64,000 nt of DNA, from positions 3,870,181-3,934,180 of the forward strand of contig NZ_JAGRRD010000001.1 of the NCBI RefSeq assembly GCF_018122735.1, read 5' to 3'. Positions 55,746-63,952 of the stretch are shown here, piece by piece. Source of the stretch: Azoarcus sp. L1K30 (GTDB taxonomy: Bacteria > Pseudomonadota > Gammaproteobacteria > Burkholderiales > Rhodocyclaceae). The stretch's first letter is position 1. Every line of letters begins with the position of its first letter. The notes under the pieces were generated by a model. The model was given only the letters and a program-made list of their open reading frames with translations, searched no databases and was not told the origin of the DNA. The position numbers and the translations under genes are program-made.

Positions 55746-56866
55746 CACCTTCATGTCATCACCCCGAGCAGTTCTGCGCGAAATTTGTCCGACGTAGCGG
55801 CCAGTATGCGCTTGGTCTTTATGCTGCCCTTGCGTGACGTGTTCAATCGGAGGAGATTCATCACGATGCGGCTGACGATGGCGAAGTTGTTGGCAGCGAA
55901 GCCGGTACGAACGGTGGATTGGTCTTCGTTGAACTGGACGTCCAGGCACCAGTGAAGCCGGTTCTCTACTTCCCGGTGACTGCGAACGGCACGCGCGATG
56001 CGCGCGGCGTCAGCCGGCAGGGAGCTGATGTAGTCGCGGCGCTCGCGGGTATGCTGGCCCGCGGCGATGCGCTCGCGCTCGACGATTGCGAAACTCTTCA
56101 GATCTGCCCACTGATCGGCCTTGTAGAGCCGGTCGACGGCATCGAAGGCCCAGCAGCGCCGGATTTCGCTGCGCCCGTGGCCATCGTCGCAGGTTTCGTT
56201 CGTGGTTGTCGGGACGATTTCGCCACCCACGCCGGCCTGCGTGAGCAGGAAGGATTCGACGAGCTTGGGGTGATTGTCCTTGACGCACAGCACGTAGTGC
56301 GCGCCACGGTCGCGGATCGTGCGTGCAATGCTGGTCCGGGCACCCATCGCGTCGATCGTGACGACACAGCCTTCGAGCGCAAGTGTGGCCAGCAGCTCCG
56401 GGATGGCGGTGATCTCGTTGGACTTCTCGGCGGTCGCGGTCTGCCCGAGCACCAGCCCCATATCGGCGGCAAATGCGCTGACCAGATGCAAGGGCCTCGC
56501 CTCGGCTTTGGTCGTGCTGCGCCGGCTGGTCTTGCCGTCGATCGCAACCACGGTGTCGCCGTCCAGAGCAGGAATCAGCTGGCTGACCCAGCGCCGAAAC
56601 GCGGCCTCGAATTCGCGCGGATCCAGGGCGGCGAACACGCGTCCGAATGTGTCGTGCGACGGGATGCCGTGCTCAAGCACCAGAAAACCTCGCAGCCGGT
56701 CGAGCCGCTCCTTCGCCCACGCCTCGATCTCCGAGAACTCGTCCGCGCTGCACAGCACAGCACATACCGCCACCGTGAGTAAAGCGCGCCGCGATAAATG
56801 CAGGCTCGCGAGCGAGATAAATGCGACTGAAGATAGTTTTACTATGGGAAAGAGAATTTCGCCCTA
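55735..56866 (-). mobile_element. ISAs1-family insertion element (boundaries approximate)
   Basis: One end reads CAGGGCAATCGCACC starting at 55735; the other, on the reverse strand from 56867, reads CTAGGGCGAAATTC. The shared AGGGC near each end suggests terminal inverted repeats and an element of about 1.13 kb. It interrupts the IS5-like fragment on the left and abuts the last codon of the phage tail-tip gene on the right. The ends are a judgement by eye; no target duplication was confirmed. Confidence 0.45.
55751..56773 (-). CDS. ISAs1-family transposase (short N terminus)
   Basis: DDE transposase of the H-repeat/ISAs1 family, 340 aa from GTG 56773. Catalytic regions: Asp in VVAIDGKTSRRS, Asp in VVTIDAMGARTSIA, and Glu in SHREVENRLHWCLDVQFNED. 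The usual N terminus (about 30 residues around a DPR motif) is missing. The frame is open upstream to a stop at 56864 but does not resemble the family there. It may be disabled by this loss. Confidence 0.8.
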   Translation of the reverse strand: MAVCAVLCSADEFSEIEAWAKERLDRLRGFLVLEHGIPSHDTFGRVFAALDPREFEAAFRRWVSQLIPALDGDTVVAIDGKTSRRSTTKAEARPLHLVSAFAADMGLVLGQTATAEKSNEITAIPELLATLALEGCVVTIDAMGARTSIARTIRDRGAHYVLCVKDNHPKLVESFLLTQAGVGGEIVPTTTNETCDDGHGRSEIRRCWAFDAVDRLYKADQWADLKSFAIVERERIAAGQHTRERRDYISSLPADAARIARAVRSHREVENRLHWCLDVQFNEDQSTVRTGFAANNFAIVSRIVMNLLRLNTSRKGSIKTKRILAATSDKFRAELLGVMT

Positions 56867-59449
56867 GAAGAAGAATTCTCGCCACTCAAGAGCGGGCCAT
56901 CCGACAACACCACTCCGAGTATCAAGATCAGTCCACGGACCACTGTCGGAGGCTGACCCTTGAACAACCCATCCAGTGGGCTGCCGATCGCTCAGAACCC
57001 TTTGACACTGAAGCCGGTAGGACACCAACGGCTCAGTAGTACCACGGTCGATCAACCACCATTGAGGGAGCGACGATCCTGTGTTCGCGACCCACTCGGA
57101 ACCATCGCTATCCTCGACGGCCCTACCAGCCCCATCAGAACCATCCTGCGACGACGCGGAGCATGACGCCGACAGACCGGTCGTAACATCAACGCCGCTA
57201 CCGTTGCGCAGCTCAATCTCGCCGATGCTAGGGAATGAAGAGCCTCCGGTCGCCGTAATCAGGATCCGGATGAACCGATAAGTGACCCCACCGGCCCCGC
57301 CTGACCCCAGACTTTCGAACGCCGCAACAGCGGAGAATAGGCTTCCAACGCCACCACGAAAGGATTGCACGCTGACTGTGACGTCGCCCGCATAGATGCT
57401 ACTAAGCTCGCACGCGTTCGAGGAAATACCGGTCACCTCATCGATCAGTGCCCCCGTATCCACTCGCCGCAGCTGCGCAACGTACGTCACGCCTGGCTCA
57501 GGTCCGATATCACCGACACCGGCGTCGATGACCTGGTCAGCCTGCAATAGACGGTCTCGGTGTGCCCACGTCACCGCAAAGACGCCGCTCGCAGTATCAG
57601 GGTAGGCAATTCCGTTGATTCTCAGCCGTCCGGGCGGATAGGGTCGGCCCTGCCGCTGCGATACGACAATGCTGTCGACACTCGCATCGACCGGATCCAG
57701 TTGCTCCTGACTTGTATTCGGCAACACGCGAACCTCAACGGTCGTACCTGGGCCATAGGCCAGCCCGTCCGTTGCAGCACCTTCCATCACAAACATGCGC
57801 GCGCCGGCGCTGTGCGACGCGGGTACTGTATCGAGACACCCCCGGCCAATCGTCCCTGTCATCGTCGCGGCGTCCCACGAATCGACCCTGACAATCTCAT
57901 CGTCGACAACGGCGATCGCACCGGCCTCGATCTGATCACCATCAATCACAGACGACAGCGAAAACGCCGTGTCGACGACGCTCAAAGGCGCAGACAAAAC
58001 ACCTGACGGGACGAAGTCGCCAGCCGCATCGGTATCGATCCAGTCACCAGATCCAACACGCGTTTGAAGGCCAAAATCGATTGACATCGATGTCGGCTTT
58101 GCCGCCAGCACGGAAACATACCCAGCAGTCGAATCGACCAGGTTCAGATTCGCAGGATCTGTCGTTGCGGCGATATCGCGCCAGGTGCGCTCCATCACGC
58201 GCCGAACGGTCACCGGCACTGCGGACCTGTCTGGAGCAGCCCAGATCGCGGGCTGATTGCTCGACATCTGAGCAGAAGGAAGGCCGAATATGTCCTGCAC
58301 CACCGTGATCGTGATCGCGGCATCGGTGAGCGTGCCATCCTCACACCGACCGGCCCGCACAACGAGATCGCCAATACCACGAGCCGTGCTGCGGATACGG
58401 AACACGTCGCCTGGCTCGATGCGGTATCCACGGCGGTCCAATCGCACCTTGAAGCGCTTGATCTGGCTCGAACGCAGGCGCACCTCTCGCGCGGCCACAC
58501 GGCCAGCAAGCTCGGCCGTTGGGAGCCCCTTGAACTCGAGCGACGTCGATATCACCTGCCCATCAGAGACGATCGCCGCAAGATTGCGTTCGCGCGTCTG
58601 GCGATCTTCATCCTTGATCGGGTCTTTCCATTTGACGATCACCTCATTGACTGCGCCCGAAGCCGCGCCATTTTCATCCTCATCGAGTCCGAGAAGACCC
58701 GTGTCTTCATCGAACAGCGGCAGCTCAGCTGCGACATAGTCGTCGCGAATCAGCTTCAGGTGGAAGAGCCCATCGAACCGACTCTGATACAGCGACGCCC
58801 CGATGTGATCGATCACCAGCTGCACGAAGTTCGCCACGGTGTCTTGCCTGTTCCAACGCAAGCACAAGCCGAACCCTTCCGCATACAGTGCATCGGCTAC
58901 TGCACGGAACGCAGAGTCGGAAAACCGGGATCTGTCGATGCCCGCACCCCAGTCACGGTTCGTCAGCGACTCATACACGATGTGAGCCGCGTTCATCGCA
59001 TGGATGTTTCCGCCCGCCAGCGGAATCATGGCCTTTTCCGGGTACCAGACCTCACCATCCCATCCAGCCGTGCTGCGACGCAGCCGCATCTTCCAAGGTT
59101 TGATGTACGGGGTCATCGAACTGACCAGGCCGTCGAAAAACATCGTCAGCACACCACGAAACCCGGGGACATCCTCACCCAACATGCTGACCAGCTCTGC
59201 GGGCGGCGTCTGGGTCGGCTCACCCATCATCACATGCAGGGTGCCGTCGATCCCACCTTCCTTCTTGTCACCGCCAAATAGCTTCGGCTGCGCGATCACG
59301 ACCGGCACGCTCGCCGTAACGCTGCCTGAAAACGCAGTCTTGCCTCCGGCATCGATCTGAACCAGTTCGTTCACCGGGCCGCGCGACACACCCATGTGAA
59401 TACCCATCAAGTACTTAAACCCGATCGTGACCTTCTTTCCGCTACCCAT
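56864..59449 (-). CDS. Phage tail tip / central hub protein with C-terminal discoidin-like domain
   Basis: 861 aa. The N-terminal two thirds resemble phage tail-tip proteins of the gpJ-like or Phage-tail_3 class (VTIGFKYLMGIHMGVSRGPV, NHAMNAAHIVYESLTNRDWG, RVAAREVRLRSSQIKRFKVRLDRRGYRIEPGDVF). The last about 150 residues look like an F5/8-type galactose-binding domain (YRFIRILITATGGSSFPSIGEIELRNGSG and SLPQWWLIDRG), so it may bind host surface sugars. The start overlaps the previous gene (ATG/TAA). The stop TAG coincides with the ISAs1-like end, so the last residues may be altered. Confidence 0.82.
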   Translation of the reverse strand: MGSGKKVTIGFKYLMGIHMGVSRGPVNELVQIDAGGKTAFSGSVTASVPVVIAQPKLFGGDKKEGGIDGTLHVMMGEPTQTPPAELVSMLGEDVPGFRGVLTMFFDGLVSSMTPYIKPWKMRLRRSTAGWDGEVWYPEKAMIPLAGGNIHAMNAAHIVYESLTNRDWGAGIDRSRFSDSAFRAVADALYAEGFGLCLRWNRQDTVANFVQLVIDHIGASLYQSRFDGLFHLKLIRDDYVAAELPLFDEDTGLLGLDEDENGAASGAVNEVIVKWKDPIKDEDRQTRERNLAAIVSDGQVISTSLEFKGLPTAELAGRVAAREVRLRSSQIKRFKVRLDRRGYRIEPGDVFRIRSTARGIGDLVVRAGRCEDGTLTDAAITITVVQDIFGLPSAQMSSNQPAIWAAPDRSAVPVTVRRVMERTWRDIAATTDPANLNLVDSTAGYVSVLAAKPTSMSIDFGLQTRVGSGDWIDTDAAGDFVPSGVLSAPLSVVDTAFSLSSVIDGDQIEAGAIAVVDDEIVRVDSWDAATMTGTIGRGCLDTVPASHSAGARMFVMEGAATDGLAYGPGTTVEVRVLPNTSQEQLDPVDASVDSIVVSQRQGRPYPPGRLRINGIAYPDTASGVFAVTWAHRDRLLQADQVIDAGVGDIGPEPGVTYVAQLRRVDTGALIDEVTGISSNACELSSIYAGDVTVSVQSFRGGVGSLFSAVAAFESLGSGGAGGVTYRFIRILITATGGSSFPSIGEIELRNGSGVDVTTGLSASCSASSQDGSDGAGRAVEDSDGSEWVANTGSSLPQWWLIDRGTTEPLVSYRLQCQRVLSDRQPTGWVVQGSASDSGPWTDLDTRSGVVGWPALEWREFFF

Positions 59450-59667
59450 TACGCCACCACCGACTTCATCGCATGTTCCACAAGCGAAATTGCCAGCGCA
59501 TCGCCTGTTTCAATCAGCACCGCCGACGACACACCACCCGCCTTTACAATCGCGGCCCAGTCCATCCCATACCGCTCGCAAAGCGCGCGCGCACCCTTAT
59601 GGCAAAGCCCAGGCCGAACGCCGGTACCGGGAAAGCTATGCAGATGGTCGAACGTCACGAATACCAT
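59449..59667 (-). CDS. Small phage tail-module protein of unknown function
   Basis: 72 aa from ATG 59667 (ATGA overlap with the gene before, and another overlap with the tail-tip gene after). It reads MVFVTFDHLHSFPGTGVRPGLCHKG and includes GMDWAAIVKAGG. Tight coupling to tail genes on both sides shows it belongs to the tail operon. Homologues of this size occur before tail-tip genes in similar phages, but the role is not known to me. Confidence 0.7.
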   Translation of the reverse strand: MVFVTFDHLHSFPGTGVRPGLCHKGARALCERYGMDWAAIVKAGGVSSAVLIETGDALAISLVEHAMKSVVA

Positions 59668-59891
59668 CACTTCCCGCCTCCAGACTTCACCGGCTTCGTG
59701 CGCAGGTTCCCATAGCTGAGCACCTGCCAATCAGACGTCCAGCAGTCCCCGAAAATAACGCATTGAGGCGTACCCTCATCCGGAACCGGCAGATCGAACT
59801 CATCGAGCGACGCCCGCGACGCTGTCGACTTCGGATTTGCCAGCATGCTGCTGACGATCATCACAACCAGGTAGATGACGAAGTTCCACAC
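59667..59891 (-). CDS. Small phage tail-assembly protein with one membrane segment
   Basis: 74 aa from GTG 59891 with GGAGG eight bases upstream. Residues about 3-17 (NFVIYLVVMIVSSML) are hydrophobic. The rest, ending QCVIFGDCWTSDWQVLSYGNLRTKPVK, resembles the short proteins found between gpL-like and tip proteins. The start sits 10 bases after the BR0599-like gene. Function unproven. Confidence 0.65.
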   Translation of the reverse strand: MWNFVIYLVVMIVSSMLANPKSTASRASLDEFDLPVPDEGTPQCVIFGDCWTSDWQVLSYGNLRTKPVKSGGGK

Positions 59892-59901
59892 AGCGACCTC
59901 C

Positions 59902-60720
59902 TCAGAATGGGTTGTTTTCGAACGGAGACTGGCCAGCCAGGTGAGGAACACCGCCGAACTGGAGCACATTGCCCTGGAAGAAGCGGCACGCTTCGACCGT
60001 CTGCGGGCAGCCTGGATACGCACGCACAGGCTGATTCAGAGACAACCCGGATGTCCCGCCCAGCAATTGCAGCGTGCTGCCAACGTGGCGCTCGATGCCA
60101 CGGCGGTCGTACTCACCGCTACCGATAGCCCACTCAACATAGCCCGCAGTGAAATAGCCGTCGGCAAACCCCGCGAAATCACCATTGCTGATGGTCGCGC
60201 CGTCCATGTCCTGGACTGACGACTCCACGCGAAGCGGGGCGGGGCTGACACCACACGCTGCCGTGTACATTGCGTGCGGGCATGACCGCTCCCACCCCAA
60301 CCGGAGGCCCTCCCGATTAATGCGCACAGTCATGGGAGAGCAGGTGATATTGCAGCGATCGACACGCGGCCACCTCACTGACCGAATCTCGCCAGACCAG
60401 ATCACCACATAGTCGTCTACGCCCACATGTCGAGCGAACACAGTGACCTCCACTGCAGACGCCGGCGGCGCACCGCGATAGAGCTGCGCCACCTCGATAT
60501 CACCTGGCGCAGTGATCACAAACTTGTCCGGCTCGGCCTGGCCGGTCTGCCGCACTCCGTCATCCGACACGCCACCGGCGATCGCGCGATACGTCCGCGT
60601 GAGGTGCTCGATATCAACCCCGCTGGAGTTGTATCGCCACGCCAACGCCCCACGCGTGAATTCATACAGCCGGACTGGCGCGCCGTCCGCAAGCGACCGC
60701 TCAGCAATATCAAACGTCAT
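59902..60720 (-). CDS. Phage BR0599-family / gpL-like minor tail protein
   Basis: 272 aa from ATG 60720 (MTFDIAERS). Family features: conserved Cys in RCNITCSPM, ERSCPHAMYTAACGV and YPGCPQTVEACRFF, then the terminal QFGGVPHLAGQSPFENNPF. Lambda gpL relatives carry an Fe-S cluster on such cysteines. It is the first gene of the reverse-strand tail block. It normally follows a gpM-like gene on the same strand, but here that gene lies on the other strand (62075). Confidence 0.85.
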   Translation of the reverse strand: MTFDIAERSLADGAPVRLYEFTRGALAWRYNSSGVDIEHLTRTYRAIAGGVSDDGVRQTGQAEPDKFVITAPGDIEVAQLYRGAPPASAVEVTVFARHVGVDDYVVIWSGEIRSVRWPRVDRCNITCSPMTVRINREGLRLGWERSCPHAMYTAACGVSPAPLRVESSVQDMDGATISNGDFAGFADGYFTAGYVEWAIGSGEYDRRGIERHVGSTLQLLGGTSGLSLNQPVRAYPGCPQTVEACRFFQGNVLQFGGVPHLAGQSPFENNPF

Positions 60721-60749
60721 CGTCGCGTACCCCACGGAAAACCAATTGA

Positions 60750-62066
60750 GACTCGGCGACCAGTATTTTCGATGTTGCCGCAGGCGCTGCGAGAACCACC
60801 ATCGAGACGCTTGCCATCGTGGGCGCAAACGTCGCCTTTGTATTCGCCGGTGTGGGCCGTGAGATTGGCGGCGTGGCTGCCCAACTGACCGCATTATCGA
60901 CGCTCGACTTTGCCGCCTTCAGTGCCATCGGCGACGCGATGAAGGCCGACGCAGAAGAGGCACGCAAGCGCCTTGAGGCGTTTGAGCAACGCGTGCTGAA
61001 CCCGCAGGCGTCACCAACTGCAGCACCCGGAACGAAGCCGGCACCAGTTGTCCCGACCGGATCGTCGAAGACGCCCAAGAAGAAAATCGACGCACCACAG
61101 GACGCGCTCGCCGATGCTGCGAAGGCATACGCCGACGCAATGGACCTCGTGAACCGTGCGCAGGTCACCGCGAGCACGTCTGGGCTGAACCTGACCGCGA
61201 CACAGCAGAAGCTGCTGGAAGTGATGGTCGATCCTGCCTTCGCGCTGATGCCTGAACAGTGGCGCGTGATGATCGCCGAGCAGGCGGAATACGCCTTGCA
61301 GGCTGAGAAGATCGCAGCCGACCAGCAGAGACTGAATGAACTGGTTGCAGCCACGCCCACCGCCCAACTCGAAGCACAACGCGGCACGATGCAGTTTCTG
61401 GCCGACGCATTCAACGAGGGCAGAATCAGCGCCGACCAGTTCAGCGAAGCCGCCTCGACCGCACTGGGCAACGTTCCGGACAAAGCAAAGCCTGCCGCCG
61501 ACTCGTTTGTCGATCTGGCGAAGATCGCACAGGACGGCGCGAAAGATATGGCCGGCGCGTTCGTTGATTACCTGTTTGATCCGATTGACCAAAGCATCGG
61601 CGACATGGTGACCAGCTTCGCGAAGGGCATCGCGAAGATGATCGCGCAGCAGCAGATTCTGAAGGCTATGCAGGCAAGCAGCATTTTCGGTGGCTTGTTT
61701 GCTGACGGTGGCGCGTTCGGTCAGTCTGGGCAGATCAACGCCTTTGCATCCGGTGGCGTCGTGGATCGTCCGCAGTTCTTCAAGTTCGCATCCGGTGGCA
61801 GCTTCAAGGCTGGCGTCATGGGTGAGGCTGGCCCCGAAGCGATTTTGCCCTTGAAGCGTGGCAGCGACGGCAAGCTGGGCGTGACGATGAATGGCGGCGC
61901 AGATAGCGGTGTGACCGTGAACATCACCGTCAATGAGAGCGGCCAAAGCACGACAGACGGTAATGGCGGCGCAGAGGCACAACAGCTTGGCGAGTCGCTA
62001 AAAGCGGCGGTCCTGCATGTGCTGATTCGTGAGAAACGCGCGGGCGGGCTACTCGCCGGAGCATAA
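60750..62066 (+). pseudogene. Phage tail tape-measure protein, C-terminal part only
   Basis: The frame is open from just after a TGA at 60747 and reads SIFDVAAGAARTTIETLAIVGANVAFVFAGVGREIGG, which is mid-protein tape-measure sequence, with no real start (GTG 60819 is internal). The C terminus has the typical YALQAEKIAADQQRL helical region, AKGIAKMIAQQQILKAMQ, and FASGGVVDRPQFFKFASGG / GEAGPEAILPL. A full tape measure is usually well over 700 aa; about 440 codons remain. The 5' part was lost at a breakpoint between 60720 and about 60770. Confidence 0.8.
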
Positions 62067-62074
62067 GGAAAACT

Positions 62075-62410
62075 GTGAGCACATTTATCTGGATTGCCAC
62101 CTACGGCAGCAACGTCGAAACCAAGCCGAATGTGGCCGTTGCAGAGTTTGGCGACGGCTACGAACAGCGCGTGGGCCTGGGGCTGAATATCACCCGGCGG
62201 CGATGGAACCTGCAATTCAACAACCGCCCGAACGATACCGCCGATGCCATCGAAGGGTTCTTGAAGGCGCGAAACGGTATCGAGTCATTCGACTGGACGC
62301 CCAAGTATGGCGGCGCTGGTAAGTGGGTCTGCTGTGAGTGGAGCAGCATTCCCACCAGCCCGAACACCCGGAGCGTAACGGCTACGTTCGAAGAGGTGTT
62401 CGAGCTTTGA
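62075..62410 (+). CDS. Phage minor tail protein, gpM-like
   Basis: 111 aa, eight bases after the tape-measure frame. It has the Phage_min_tail (lambda gpM) pattern FIWIATYGSNVETKPNVAVAEFGDGYEQR, SFDWTPKYGG and WVCCEWSS, ending FEEVFEL. It joins the tape measure tail tip to later tail proteins. A diverged copy of its last codons recurs at 62814-62869. Confidence 0.85.
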   Translation: MSTFIWIATYGSNVETKPNVAVAEFGDGYEQRVGLGLNITRRRWNLQFNNRPNDTADAIEGFLKARNGIESFDWTPKYGGAGKWVCCEWSSIPTSPNTRSVTATFEEVFEL

Positions 62411-62429
62411 CCGGTTACGCTGTAACGAA

Positions 62430-62471
62430 AACAGCGGGATCGAGTCTCGTTAGAAGCTTTCACCCGCTGTT
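62430..62471 (-). terminator. Intrinsic terminator for the 73-codon cargo gene
   Basis: AACAGCGGG (62430-62438) pairs with CCCGCTGTT (62463-62471). Read on the reverse strand, the stem is followed by TTTCGTT. It lies 15 bases after the stop of the reverse-strand gene at 62486 and could also stop tail transcripts coming from the left. Confidence 0.6.
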
Positions 62472-62485
62472 GTCAGCCCATCAAG

Positions 62486-62707
62486 TTACAGCTGCTCTAT
62501 GGCCGCAGGCCAGCGCTTAAGGCGCTTAAGCACCCCGTCAGTTCGAACCCGATAGACCGCAAGCACGCCATTCACATTGCGAAGCACCGCGTATTGCTTT
62601 TCCTCGTGCTCAACTACTCCGCTGTCTGCCGTACTCGGCTGGTTCGTGGTGGCAGAATCCCCGTACCGGAAGTAACCCGCAATCGCACGCTTCAGAATGT
62701 CATCCAT
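62486..62707 (-). CDS. Small phage cargo (moron) protein, unknown function
   Basis: 73 aa from ATG 62707 with GAGGAGAGAAG just upstream. It reads MDDILKRAIAGYFRYGD and then HEEKQYAVLRNVNGVLAVYRVRTDGVLKRLKRW, a compact charged beta-type protein I recall only as hypothetical in other prophages. It has its own promoter (62743-62771), operator-like repeats and terminator, and runs against the tail genes: the usual layout of a lysogenically expressed moron. Confidence 0.75.
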   Translation of the reverse strand: MDDILKRAIAGYFRYGDSATTNQPSTADSGVVEHEEKQYAVLRNVNGVLAVYRVRTDGVLKRLKRWPAAIEQL

Positions 62708-62742
62708 TTCTTCTCTCTCCTCAGTGTATTGAACATGAGGAT

Positions 62743-62780
62743 ATGTTAGCTCGCCAAGCTGAGCTTGTAAAGCTGAGCTT
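62743..62780 (-). promoter_or_regulatory. Promoter with two operator-like repeats for the 73-codon gene
   Basis: On the reverse strand, TTTACA (62766-62771) and TAACAT (62743-62748) are 17 bases apart. The 11-mer AAGCTGAGCTT, near palindromic, occurs twice (62756-62766 and 62770-62780), 14 bases start to start. One copy lies between the hexamers and the other straddles the -35. A repressor bound there would block the promoter. No LexA pattern is present. Confidence 0.65.
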
Positions 62781-62813
62781 ATTAAATAGCTAAGGGGCAC
62801 AGACACCCCCGAC

Positions 62814-62869
62814 GAGCCCCGAAGACCCGGACGGTGACGGCTACGTTCGAAGAGGTGTTCGAGGTTTAG
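62814..62869 (+). pseudogene. Diverged second copy of the gpM 3' end
   Basis: 27 bases are identical to the gpM end (62378-62404 matches 62837-62863). The surrounding bases show scattered differences and one indel, and a different stop (GTT TAG instead of CTT TGA). The frame ends at 62869, directly against the stop of the TIR-like gene. This is a leftover of a second, related tail gene rather than a perfect duplication. Confidence 0.8.
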
Positions 62870-63877
62870 TCAATGTGAGTTAATAATCCCTTCTCGAACA
62901 AGTACCCGTTGGACTTCATAAAAGACGGCACTAATACTATCCTTTGGAAACCGAATCGTCGTAAGACCATCAATATTCGAGAAGGCCGAGCAGCCATCTT
63001 CAATAAGAATAATGGCGCGTCGCGTTCCGAGTCTTCCCTGAAATAACCCTGCCTCGTGGATTACATTTGCCCTCGCGACGAAGGTATTGTCTGCTTGCTG
63101 ATCTTCAGCCGTCATGACCAAGAAAGCGAATGTGGACGTGTCCAGCATCTCATAGAGCCGATCATTCGTGGAAATTCCGGCTGTCGGCGTGCTGTTAAAC
63201 TCGACGCAACTGAGATGAAGGTCCCCGGTAAGAAACTTATTCAACAGAAGCCACATGGGAGACCTGCCGTGTCCGATGAAGATCTTATGCCCACCCGGTC
63301 CGTACAAAGTTTTCTGTGCCTCCTGAAGAGCGGAGTAGAACCTTTCGGCGGCCAAGACATGCGTTTCAAATAGACGCGTAGCTCTATCACCTCTCACATC
63401 CGATGGCGCTGGCCAAGAAAGATACGAATTTGAGTCCAAGCCACATATACGGCCGATTTCGACCCTCACGGACCCAATCCATAACTGCAACACCCCAATG
63501 CGGGACTCGTGGGCGTCGAGCAGCTTCCGACCACGGGACACAACCTTGTGAAGCGCGTCCATACGACTAACAGAATTCGTCCCAGGACCTTTAGTATCGT
63601 CCCCGTTGTTCAGTGCTTTAGCCTTCTCGGTGACCAAGAGTTGTTCTCCCTGGTAGGTCAAACCATTTGAGATAATTGCAAAGTCATACCGCAAACGACC
63701 ACTTGTACTTTCCTTACGAATATGGAGTCCGTCAATAAGCCCCTGCTTATTCGCAAAATCAAGAATTTTTCCAACAGCCTGGAATTTCTCCCGGTCCTCT
63801 TCGTTGTTGCTCACCGGCTCAAAATTTATCCTCCCCTCTTTTACCTCTTGCAGAACGGATAACAGGTCCGACTTCAT
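62870..63877 (-). CDS. TIR-like domain protein (PF10137 type), candidate phage-borne immune or exclusion effector
   Basis: 335 aa from ATG 63877 (GGAG upstream). Residues about 1-85 could be a winged-helix-like module (IISNGLTYQGEQLL). Residues 100-190 are helical. Residues about 196-335 match the predicted nucleotide-binding TIR-like family: HKIFIGHGRS at the start, FAFLVMTAEDQ, then ARANVIHEAGLFQGRLG with putative catalytic Glu275, and IILIEDG. Such domains degrade NAD in Pycsar- and CBASS-linked effectors. No cyclase gene is beside it. Codon use and AT content differ from the tail genes, a sign of recent gain. Confidence 0.75.
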   Translation of the reverse strand: MKSDLLSVLQEVKEGRINFEPVSNNEEDREKFQAVGKILDFANKQGLIDGLHIRKESTSGRLRYDFAIISNGLTYQGEQLLVTEKAKALNNGDDTKGPGTNSVSRMDALHKVVSRGRKLLDAHESRIGVLQLWIGSVRVEIGRICGLDSNSYLSWPAPSDVRGDRATRLFETHVLAAERFYSALQEAQKTLYGPGGHKIFIGHGRSPMWLLLNKFLTGDLHLSCVEFNSTPTAGISTNDRLYEMLDTSTFAFLVMTAEDQQADNTFVARANVIHEAGLFQGRLGTRRAIILIEDGCSAFSNIDGLTTIRFPKDSISAVFYEVQRVLVREGIINSH

Positions 63878-63925
63878 GAAAATGGCTCCACGTGTATGGG
63901 CGGTCAGTGCAACACGCGCTTAAAC

Positions 63926-63952
63926 CTGTTCAGCATTATACGGTTTGTACAG
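63926..63952 (-). promoter_or_regulatory. Promoter and inverted repeat upstream of the TIR-like gene
   Basis: The reverse strand has TATAAT (63935-63940) about 58 bases before the start codon; no strong -35 is seen. CTGTTCA (63926-63932) and TGTACAG (63946-63952) form an imperfect inverted repeat around the -10 box. A repressor or activator site is likely, which would also explain the poor -35. Confidence 0.5.

Noticed and set aside
60710..61483. Reverse frame of 257 codons over the tape-measure gene
   Set aside because: Ser/Ala/Cys-rich antisense translation; the forward frame has clear tape-measure sequence.
63926..63952. LexA (SOS) box upstream of the TIR-like gene
   Set aside because: The CTGT and ACAG arms are too far apart for the CTGT-N8-ACAG pattern; kept only as an unnamed inverted repeat.
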